A stretch of DNA of 64,000 nucleotides, taken from the NCBI GenBank assembly GCA_026413805.1, contig JAOAKE010000002.1, positions 4,771 to 68,770 of the forward strand. Direction: 5' to 3'. Every line of letters starts with the position of its first letter. Positions within the stretch are counted from its first letter, which is position 1. Of the stretch, positions 17,934 to 24,674 are shown piece by piece. The notes below the pieces were generated by a model. It did not search any database and was not told where the DNA came from. It saw nothing but the letters and a program-made list of their open reading frames with translations. This stretch comes from Microcaldota archaeon (GTDB taxonomy: Archaea > Micrarchaeota > Micrarchaeia > Anstonellales > Anstonellaceae). Made by a program: the position numbers and the translations under genes.

Positions 17934-18935
17934 ATGACTTCGAAAAGCAAGAAGAACATAGAGGTTGGGGAGGCAGTTGGCATTGTGGCTGCCCAGTCCA
18001 TAGGCGAGCCGGGCACGCAGATGACCATGAGAACCTTCCACTACGCAGGCGTAGCTGAACAGGTGCCCACAGGCCTTCCTCGCTTAATTGAGCTGGTAGA
18101 TGCGAGAAAGGAGCCAAAAAAGCCAATAATGGACATCTTTTTGAAGGAAGAGTATGCCTCAAATGAGGCGAAGGCAAAAGAGCTTGCAAAGGCTATTGAA
18201 TGCACCACTGTTGACAAGGTTGCCTATGTTGAGGAAGACTTTGACGAGAAGAAGATAATAATAACCCTTGAGCCGTCTGAGCTTGAAACCGAAGGAGTAA
18301 AAGCAGAGGAGGTATTCCGCAAAGTCAAGGCAGTTGCAGGCTCTCATGTAGAGCAAAAGGACAATATAATAACTGTAAAAGCACCAAACGCCTCACTTCG
18401 CACCATTCGGCGCCTTACCAACAAGCTTCGGCAAGTCCAAATCAAAGGGATAAATAAAATCAGCAGGACATTGGTGGTAAAAGGGAAAGATGGCAAGTAT
18501 TTCATCAGGACAGCAGGCTCAAACCTTGCAGAGCTTATAAAAAACCCCCATGTTGACGCCTCCAGGATATACACCAACGATGTGCAGGAAATAGCGCGAG
18601 TATTTGGGATTGAGGCAGCAAGGAATGCCCTTGTGCGAGAAATAAAACAAGTCCTTGACATGCAGAACTTAAACGTGGATGTGCGCCACTGCATGCTGCT
18701 TGCAGATGCAATGACCATGGACGGCGAGATAAAGTCAATAGGCAGGCACGGGCTTTCAGGCGAAAAGGCAGGAGTGCTTGCGCGCGCAGCATTTGAAGAG
18801 ACAGTCAAGCACCTCATAAATGCCGCCACAAAGGCAGAAGATGACAAGTTAATCGGCGTGACAGAAAACATAATCGTAGGGCAGACTGTCCCTGTTGGCA
18901 CAGGGCTTGTGAAATTGAAAATGAAGCTTGGCTGA
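17934..18935 (+). CDS. rpoA2: RNA polymerase subunit A'' (C-terminal part of the largest subunit), N-terminally short
   Basis: 333 residues from ATG 17934 (GGGTG upstream; the frame also allows GTG 17922). It begins almost directly at the conserved GEAVGIVAAQSIGEPGTQM, whereas archaeal A'' usually has about 50 residues before this. The rest is complete through the jaw and C-terminal cleft (RHGLSGEKAGVLARAAFEET). No intein is present. The missing N-terminal helix region is a real oddity of this polymerase. Confidence 0.95.
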   Translation: MTSKSKKNIEVGEAVGIVAAQSIGEPGTQMTMRTFHYAGVAEQVPTGLPRLIELVDARKEPKKPIMDIFLKEEYASNEAKAKELAKAIECTTVDKVAYVEEDFDEKKIIITLEPSELETEGVKAEEVFRKVKAVAGSHVEQKDNIITVKAPNASLRTIRRLTNKLRQVQIKGINKISRTLVVKGKDGKYFIRTAGSNLAELIKNPHVDASRIYTNDVQEIARVFGIEAARNALVREIKQVLDMQNLNVDVRHCMLLADAMTMDGEIKSIGRHGLSGEKAGVLARAAFEETVKHLINAATKAEDDKLIGVTENIIVGQTVPVGTGLVKLKMKLG

Positions 18936-18996
18936 GGTGCTTCTTTTTATTGCTTATGTTTCATATTTGGAGGCTTTGTTGCCTTGGGTTGTTTTG

Positions 18997-19332
18997 ATGG
19001 CAAGAAAAAAATCAGCTTCATCGGAGACGCGCGGGAGTGGTCTTGCGCGAGCCATCCGCCAGTGCGTAGATTCAGGAAGGGTGGAGTTTGGCGCCAATTC
19101 CAGCTTAAAAAGGGCTCTTATTGGGGCTGCCAAGCTCTTTGTATTGGCTTCAAACTGCCCAAGGGAAGTGGCACAGGACATCCAGAGATTTGCAAAGCTT
19201 TCAGGAGTCCCTGTGATAGTCTTCGAGGGCAGCGCAGTGGAGCTTGGGACCATCGCCGGAAGGCCCCATCCAGTAGCAGTGCTATCTGTCTTGGATGCTG
19301 GCACCTCTGAAATTATGGCATTTGCAAAATAA
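18997..19332 (+). CDS. rpl30e: Ribosomal protein eL30
   Basis: 111 residues from ATG 18997. The eL30 core is clear: VEFGANSSLKRALIGAAKL, LASNCPREVAQDIQRFAKL and GIxVxxxEGxxVELG-type FEGSAVELGTIAGRPHPV. It binds 23S rRNA at a kink-turn. It lies between RNA polymerase and NusA, the standard archaeal order. An upstream in-frame GTG or ATG would add 23 unrelated hydrophobic residues and was rejected. Confidence 0.92.
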   Translation: MARKKSASSETRGSGLARAIRQCVDSGRVEFGANSSLKRALIGAAKLFVLASNCPREVAQDIQRFAKLSGVPVIVFEGSAVELGTIAGRPHPVAVLSVLDAGTSEIMAFAK

Positions 19333-19342
19333 AGTGAAATTG

Positions 19343-19765
19343 ATGGTTGAGCTTTCCAATGATGAAATGAAGTGCATTGCCTCGTTTGAGTCGGTCACAG
19401 GCGCAACAGTAAAAGACTGCCTGATAACAGACGAGGCAGTTGCATTCATCGTAAAGGAGGGGGATTTGGGGAGGGCAATAGGCAGAAAGGGGGCAAACAT
19501 CACCCGCGTGCGGCAGATGTTCGCGCGGCAGGTGCTTGTGTTTGAGGACTCTGAGAACATAGAGCAATTCATAAGAAACCTTTTCGGCAGCGTGCCGGTG
19601 AAGAATATAAACATTCATGAGAAAATGGAATCAAAGGTGGCATATGTATTGGTTGATGGGGCAGACAGGGGCGCAGCAATAGGAAAAGACGGCAACCGCA
19701 TAAAGCTTGGCAGGGCCATCTTGCAGCGCCGGTTTGGCTGCGACCTTCGCCTGGTGTCAAAGTAA
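19343..19765 (+). CDS. nusA: Transcription factor NusA, archaeal short form
   Basis: 140 residues from ATG 19343. Only two KH domains are present, as in archaea: the first with GRAIGRKGANITRVRQMF, the second with GAAIGKDGNRIKLGRAIL. The N-terminal polymerase-binding and S1 domains of bacterial NusA are absent, as expected for the family. It binds RNA and may act in elongation or ribosome assembly. The position between eL30 and uS12 is conserved in archaea. Confidence 0.93.
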   Translation: MVELSNDEMKCIASFESVTGATVKDCLITDEAVAFIVKEGDLGRAIGRKGANITRVRQMFARQVLVFEDSENIEQFIRNLFGSVPVKNINIHEKMESKVAYVLVDGADRGAAIGKDGNRIKLGRAILQRRFGCDLRLVSK

Positions 19766-19776
19766 GAGTGGTTTTT

Positions 19777-20205
19777 ATGGGAAGAGGGGAGCTTTCAGGA
19801 AGGGCAATATACATGAAGCGCAAGCGCCAGCGGTGGCTTAAGAAAACCTGGAAGCGCAGGGCGCTGAGGCTCAAGGAAAAGCACGACCCGTTAGAAGGCG
19901 CGCCGATGGCAAAGGGCATTGTGATTGAAAAGAAGGCACTTGAGCAAAAGCAGCCGCATTCTGGGCTTATAAAATGCGTCAAGATACAGCTTGTGAAAAA
20001 CGGAAAGTTCATTACTGCATTTGCGCCGCGCACAGGGGCAATCAACTACATAGACGAGCACGATGAGGTCACTGTTGATGGGCTTGGAGGCTCGCAGCGT
20101 GGGCAGATGGGCTCTATTCCCGGCGTGCGCTACAAGGTGATAAAAGTCAATGGCGTAGACCTTCAAATGCTGGTGCAAAAAAGAAAGGAGAAGCCGCGCA
20201 GGTAA
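19777..20205 (+). CDS. rps12: Ribosomal protein uS12
   Basis: 142 residues from ATG 19777, preceded by the recurrent GTGGTTTTT spacer. Contains the decoding-centre segments QPHSGLIKCVKIQLVKNGK and GLGGSQRGQMGSIPGVRYKV. The N-terminal part is basic (KRKRQRWLKKTWKRR), as in archaeal/eukaryotic uS12 (eS23 type). Forms an operon with uS7. Confidence 0.96.
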   Translation: MGRGELSGRAIYMKRKRQRWLKKTWKRRALRLKEKHDPLEGAPMAKGIVIEKKALEQKQPHSGLIKCVKIQLVKNGKFITAFAPRTGAINYIDEHDEVTVDGLGGSQRGQMGSIPGVRYKVIKVNGVDLQMLVQKRKEKPRR

Positions 20206-20218
20206 GAGGTAATTTTGC

Positions 20219-20836
20219 ATGTCATCCCATTCAGTTAAGCTATTTGGCAAATACGATTTAAGCGAAGTTAAGGTCTCAGACCCGTCCTTTTCCAACTACA
20301 TAAGCCTATCGCCCGTCATTCTCCCCCACTCACATGGCAGGCACGCAAAGAAGCAATTTGGCAAGAAATCAGTCAATCTGGTAGAGAGGCTTGCCAACAA
20401 GCTAATGCGCGGCGGGACTGGTGAAAAAACATCTGGCAAAGTCATCAGGACAGACGGCAGAATGCAAGGAAAGAAGACAAAGGCCCTTGCAATAGTTGAA
20501 GAGGCATTTTCCATAATCGAAGGGCGGACAAAGAAAAATCCAGTCCAGCTTCTTGTAGATGCTGCCCAGAATGCTGCCCCGCGCGAAGACTTCACTCGCG
20601 TTTCAATGGGCGGGGTTTCTTACCAGGTGGCAGTTGACATCTCTGCCTCGCGCAGGCTGGACATGGCGCTGCGCAACCTTGCACTTGCAGCTGTCATGGG
20701 CTCATTTGACAAGAAAAAGACGCTTGCAGAGGCACTGGCAGACGAGATAGAGTTCGCTGCAAAGGGAGACCCCAACTCCTCCTATGCCATCAAAAAGCGC
20801 GACGAAACCGAAAGGATGGCCCGCTCTGCAAGATAA
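20219..20836 (+). CDS. rps7: Ribosomal protein uS7
   Basis: 205 residues, ATG preceded by GAGGTAATTTT. Shows LVERLANKLMRGG, KKNPVQLLVDAAQNAAPREDFTRVSMGG and the C-terminal NSSYAIKKRDETERMARSAR. A primary 16S rRNA-binding protein of the small-subunit head. It closes the RNA polymerase/str-like operon; aEF-2, which commonly follows in archaea, lies further on behind a minus-strand gene. Confidence 0.96.
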   Translation: MSSHSVKLFGKYDLSEVKVSDPSFSNYISLSPVILPHSHGRHAKKQFGKKSVNLVERLANKLMRGGTGEKTSGKVIRTDGRMQGKKTKALAIVEEAFSIIEGRTKKNPVQLLVDAAQNAAPREDFTRVSMGGVSYQVAVDISASRRLDMALRNLALAAVMGSFDKKKTLAEALADEIEFAAKGDPNSSYAIKKRDETERMARSAR

Positions 20837-20962
20837 AGGCTTATTGCCCATTGTTGCCACAGGGCAACAGCTTGAAAACTTTTATTAGCTTTCTTGGGAT
20901 TAGGTGGGTGTATTTAGGTCTTGGGCAACAGATATGGCCGCACCTCACCGATATTGCAAACT
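20837..20962. terminator. Convergent intergenic region with TTGCCC/GGGCAA hairpin
   Basis: Between uS7 (plus) and the pilin-like gene (minus) lies TTGCCC...GGGCAA (about 20842-20865), followed by a T-rich run on the plus strand. It probably ends the polymerase operon. No gene is visible. Confidence 0.35.
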
Positions 20963-21688
20963 CTAATTTGGTTCGCAACACCTACTGTCACATCCACAAC
21001 TAATGTTACAGACTTGATAGCTACAGCAAACATGGGTGTCAGGGAGGTAAATTGTCTCATTGTTACAGCACGCATAAGGAGGATAATATGTTTTCTCCCC
21101 ACAGTTCCCGCGGGGCAGGCACCATTCCCCAAAGCACGGCATTTCTTGAATGCATTCTCCCACCAGCTTCACCGTGCCTGTCTGGTTTTCTTCAGGTCCA
21201 AAATAAATAGGATAAGAAGAGGCGCGATAACTAAAAGCCAAGTCAAGCTGGTATCTTGATCCTTCTAAAAACACCTCTCCTGACTTGCAGGGATGTTTCT
21301 GAAGAGAGCTTAGATTTATGGAAATTATCTTTACTGTGTTTGGATAAAAGTACAGAGAGCGAGCGGGAGCACCCTTATCCCATGAGAATCGAGTAGCCTC
21401 ATGGACTCTAAACATTGAAAAATTTTGCCCATTGACATAAACTTTGGTTAGCGTAATTGCCTGCGGCTCCTCGTTTTTAATCTCCAGCAAAAGGTAATTT
21501 GGGCTTACGAAATTTGATTTTACTGCAATTGGCCTTGCAGAAGACCAGTATTTGTCCGACCTCTCCTTTTCAACAGAGCTTGCAAAGCCAGGCCAAATCA
21601 TCGCAAGCACTATTGCAATTATAACAATGAGGAGGGCAACAGCATAAATCATCATGCTTTCAGATGCTGCCTGGCCGCGCAAAGCCAT
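20963..21688 (-). CDS. Secreted Cys-rich protein with class III (pilin-type) signal peptide
   Basis: 241 residues. The N-terminus MALRGQAASESMMIY followed by 20 hydrophobic residues matches archaeal class III signal peptides, cut by an EppA/FlaK-like peptidase between Gly5 and Gln6, the type seen in archaeal pilins. The middle (30-175) looks like a beta-rich pilin head. The last about 65 residues hold 13 cysteines, including three CC pairs, which suggests a disulfide or metal-stabilised extracellular knot. It is not an archaellin by length and Cys content. It shares a promoter region with aEF-2, divergently. Confidence 0.8.
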   Translation of the reverse strand: MALRGQAASESMMIYAVALLIVIIAIVLAMIWPGFASSVEKERSDKYWSSARPIAVKSNFVSPNYLLLEIKNEEPQAITLTKVYVNGQNFSMFRVHEATRFSWDKGAPARSLYFYPNTVKIISINLSSLQKHPCKSGEVFLEGSRYQLDLAFSYRASSYPIYFGPEENQTGTVKLVGECIQEMPCFGEWCLPRGNCGEKTYYPPYACCNNETIYLPDTHVCCSYQVCNISCGCDSRCCEPN

Positions 21689-21714
21689 ATGCTCGCCTAT
21701 TTGCCCATCTGCTT

Positions 21715-21735
21715 TCCGCCAATTATAAAAACGTT
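21715..21735. promoter_or_regulatory. TATA region between divergent pilin-like gene and aEF-2
   Basis: AATTATAAAAACG (21721-21733) reads as a TATA box on the plus strand, about 80 bases before the aEF-2 start. Read on the minus strand it gives TTTTTATAATT, about 35 bases from the pilin-like start. A second plus-strand candidate, CATTATAAGG, lies at about 21739-21748. Confidence 0.5.
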
Positions 21736-21807
21736 ATGCATTATAAGGCTTCGCTGCTTGATGCCAGCTTTAGCTCAAGTAAGTTAGCAATTGCCAGGGG
21801 TTTTCAT

Positions 21808-24000
21808 ATGGTGCGAAAGGAATACGTTGTTGAAGAAGTAGTCAAAATGATGAACAAGGTTGAGAACATACGCAACATCGCCATAGTCGCGCATGTTGAC
21901 CATGGAAAAACCACCATGACAGATTCTCTTGTCGCCAGGGCTGGGCTTATCTCAAAAGAGCTTGCAGGCGAGCAGCGCGTCATGGACTTTGATGAGCAAG
22001 AACAGGCGCGGGGGATTACCATCAAGGCAGCCAACATATCATTGGGCTTCCAATACAACAACGAAGACTACCTGATCAACCTGATTGACACTCCAGGCCA
22101 TGTTGATTTTGGCGGCCATGTCACCCGCGCCATGAGGGCAGTAGACGGCGTGGTGCTGGTGGTAGATTCAGTAGAAGGAATAATGCCACAGACAGAGACC
22201 GTGCTTCGGCAGGCCCTAAAAGAAAAGGCAAAGCCCACTGTTTTTATTAATAAGATAGACAGGCTGATCAACGAGCTTCAGCTGGATGCAAATGCCATGC
22301 AAGCCAGGCTAATCAAGATAATTACGGGCTTGAACAAGATAATTGAGCAATATGCGCCCCCTGACAAGCGCGAGGAGTGGCAAATCGGCGTGGCAAAGGG
22401 CAATGTGGCTTTTGGCTCAGCATACCACAAATGGGCAGTTTCAATAAAGAGCATGACCCGATTTAACATCAAGTTTCCTGAAATTTACCAGCATTGCAAG
22501 GCAGGTGACCACAAGACTTTGGTGGAAAAGTCTCCCCTTGATGATGTCTTGCTCCAGATGGTGATTGACCATCTGCCCAATCCAAAGGTGGCACAGCAAT
22601 ACCGAATCCCTGTGATTTGGAAGGGCGAGCTTGACTCCCCAGAGGGCAAATCCATGCTTGCCTGCGACCCAAGCGGCAAAACAATCGGAGTCTGCTTTGG
22701 GGTGGTAAATGACGAGCACGCCGGCGAGGTGGCAGTTGTTCGGCTCTTTTCAGGCACAGTGAAAAAAGGAGACGTGCTTTATCTTGCCTCCCGGCTTGCA
22801 AGCGAAAAGGTCCAGCAGGTGGCAATTTACATGGGGCCTGACAGAGTAATGGTGGACAGCGTTCTTGCAGGAAACATCGTTGGGCTGGTGGGCTTGCGCG
22901 ATGTTTATGTGGGCGAAACAGTCTCAGACGGCCCAATAACCCCATTTGAGCAGATAAAGCACTACTCTGAGCCAGTTGTCACCAAGAGCATAGAGGCAAA
23001 GGATTCCAAGGACCTCTCCAAGCTCATCTTGGTGCTTCGCCAAATTGGAAAAGAAGACCCGACCTTGAAGGTGGAAATCAACCATGAAACAGGCGAGCAC
23101 CTAATCTCTGGGATGGGCGAGCTCCACCTTGAAATAATAGAATACAAGATAACCAAGGAGCGTGGAATACCAATAGTAACCTCCCCGCCAATCGTGGTCT
23201 ACCGTGAAACTATTCTTGGCAAGGCAGGGCCAGTTGAGGGCAAGTCCCCAAACAAGCACACCAAGCTCAAGTTCGTAGTTGAGCCCCTTGAAAAGTCTGT
23301 TTATGAAGCGATGGTTGAAGGCAGGATTCCAGAAGGAAGGCCAAAAGGAAAGTCGCTTGTTGAAACTCTGGTGGAGTGCGGCTTGCCACGCGAGGAGGCA
23401 AAGAGCGTGCTGGACATCCACAACCGCAACATTTTCATAAACGACACGAGGGGAATCCAATACCTCAACGAGATTATGGAGCTGCTTATACAAGGTTTTG
23501 AGGAGGCCATGGACCTTGGCCCGCTTGCAAAGGAAAAGGTTGTAGGGGTAAAGGTCCGAATAGTAGATGCCCTGATTCACGAAGACCCAGTCCACCGAGG
23601 GCCTGCCCAGATAATACCTGCAACAAAAAGGCCAATATACGCAGCGATGATAATGGCGGGCGTAACCCTGCACGAGCCAAAGCAAAAGGTCACCATCCTC
23701 TGCCCGCAGGAATACATGGGCAATGTAATTACGCTGATTCAAGGAAGGCGAGGCCAGCTTCTTGACATGCAGCAAGAAGGTGAGACCTCAACAATAATAG
23801 TAAAGCTGCCAGTTGCCGAGATGTTCGGCTTTGGGAACGACTTGCGCTCAGCCACGCAAGGAAGAGGGATTCCTTACCAAGAATATGCTGGCTATGAGCC
23901 TCTTCCAAAAGAGCTTCTTGCAAAGGTGGTTCGGCAAATCCGAGAGAGAAAAGGCGACAAGCCCGAGCCTCCAACAGCCCAAGATTTCTTGGACTTGTAA
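21808..24000 (+). CDS. fusA: Translation elongation factor aEF-2
   Basis: 730 residues from ATG 21808 (CCAGGGG upstream). The GTPase motifs are intact: G1 AHVDHGKTT, switch RGITIKAA, G3 DTPGHVDF, G4 NKID. Domain IV carries IVDALIHEDPVHRGPAQ, in which the His preceding RGPAQ fits the position modified to diphthamide in archaea and eukaryotes. The matching amidase Dph6 is encoded at 62379-63029. It catalyses GTP-driven translocation of the ribosome. Length and order are standard. Confidence 0.97.
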   Translation: MVRKEYVVEEVVKMMNKVENIRNIAIVAHVDHGKTTMTDSLVARAGLISKELAGEQRVMDFDEQEQARGITIKAANISLGFQYNNEDYLINLIDTPGHVDFGGHVTRAMRAVDGVVLVVDSVEGIMPQTETVLRQALKEKAKPTVFINKIDRLINELQLDANAMQARLIKIITGLNKIIEQYAPPDKREEWQIGVAKGNVAFGSAYHKWAVSIKSMTRFNIKFPEIYQHCKAGDHKTLVEKSPLDDVLLQMVIDHLPNPKVAQQYRIPVIWKGELDSPEGKSMLACDPSGKTIGVCFGVVNDEHAGEVAVVRLFSGTVKKGDVLYLASRLASEKVQQVAIYMGPDRVMVDSVLAGNIVGLVGLRDVYVGETVSDGPITPFEQIKHYSEPVVTKSIEAKDSKDLSKLILVLRQIGKEDPTLKVEINHETGEHLISGMGELHLEIIEYKITKERGIPIVTSPPIVVYRETILGKAGPVEGKSPNKHTKLKFVVEPLEKSVYEAMVEGRIPEGRPKGKSLVETLVECGLPREEAKSVLDIHNRNIFINDTRGIQYLNEIMELLIQGFEEAMDLGPLAKEKVVGVKVRIVDALIHEDPVHRGPAQIIPATKRPIYAAMIMAGVTLHEPKQKVTILCPQEYMGNVITLIQGRRGQLLDMQQEGETSTIIVKLPVAEMFGFGNDLRSATQGRGIPYQEYAGYEPLPKELLAKVVRQIRERKGDKPEPPTAQDFLDL

Positions 24001-24055
24001 AAGGAGGAACCCCCAGCTCCTGCCAGTGGGTTGCAAGCACAGGCAGGCTCACAAG

Positions 24056-24565
24056 CTATCTGCCTATCTTTGCCTTTTTTACAAAGTAAAGGGAGTCAGC
24101 AGTCAATGGGGCGGATGCAAGTTTTTTGTTTTCTTTTTTTATCTTTTCGTCAGCCCCCGAAATGGCATAGATTCTTTTTATCATCTCAATTTTAATCGCA
24201 GAGAGCAAATTTTTGGCCTCGAGCCTTATCCCTCCTCTGTCAATTTCCTGCATTATGCCACTTTCCCCATTTGAAATTTTTTCTGCTGCCTCGTCACTCA
24301 CATGTATTATTACATTTGGCTTTTCTACAGGGTGCATTTCAAATGAGTAGAGCCTTCCGTTTTTGACTTCCACCCCAATGACCTTCCCCCCTACATATAC
24401 ATTCATTTTTTCATTTCCAATAAGCATCTTGGCAGAAGAAGGTATCTTGTCTTCAATGTGAGAAAAGTAATAATCAAGCATCTCTTCCCTGCTTTGCTTT
24501 ATCTCAAAAGAAAAAGCCAAGGTAAAAAGTGCCAGCAGCATAATGCCAACGGCAGCCGCCCTCAT
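24056..24565 (-). CDS. Small exported protein of unknown function
   Basis: 169 residues. A typical Sec signal peptide is visible (MRAAAVGIMLLALFTLAFSF, cleavage about residue 19). The mature part contains VYVGGKVIGVEVKNG and PNVIIHVSDEAAEKI, which resembles the SCP2-like lipid-binding fold only loosely. Such small secreted proteins are common in DPANN genomes (from general knowledge). It converges with aEF-2 and diverges from the GH5 gene. Confidence 0.7.
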   Translation of the reverse strand: MRAAAVGIMLLALFTLAFSFEIKQSREEMLDYYFSHIEDKIPSSAKMLIGNEKMNVYVGGKVIGVEVKNGRLYSFEMHPVEKPNVIIHVSDEAAEKISNGESGIMQEIDRGGIRLEAKNLLSAIKIEMIKRIYAISGADEKIKKENKKLASAPLTADSLYFVKKAKIGR

Positions 24566-24626
24566 TAAAAGACCGACTAATAATAAGCATACAAACTTAT
24601 TTAAACTATAACTGGAAGAAATTTAA

Positions 24627-24648
24627 TTTGTGCTGTTGGCAGCACAAA
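24627..24648 (+). promoter_or_regulatory. Perfect 9-bp hairpin in the leader of the GH5 gene
   Basis: TTTGTGCTG, a TTGG loop and CAGCACAAA form a perfect inverted repeat 26 bases before the ATG. AT-rich TATA candidates lie just upstream (TTATTTAAAC near 24596 on the plus strand). It could be an operator for a dimeric repressor or an RNA hairpin in the leader. Confidence 0.45.
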
Positions 24649-24674
24649 TAGGAGAAATATACGGGGTTGGTGCT

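Noticed and set aside
17934..18935. Intein in rpoA2, known from some archaea
   Set aside because: The A'' sequence is continuous with no inserted splicing or homing domain.
20921..21259. A 112-codon plus-strand frame opposite the Cys-rich pilin gene
   Set aside because: Antisense to a frame with a clear class III signal peptide; no ribosome site.
22469..22945. Antisense frames of 90-158 codons within aEF-2
   Set aside because: Codon-shadow frames without start signals opposite a conserved gene.
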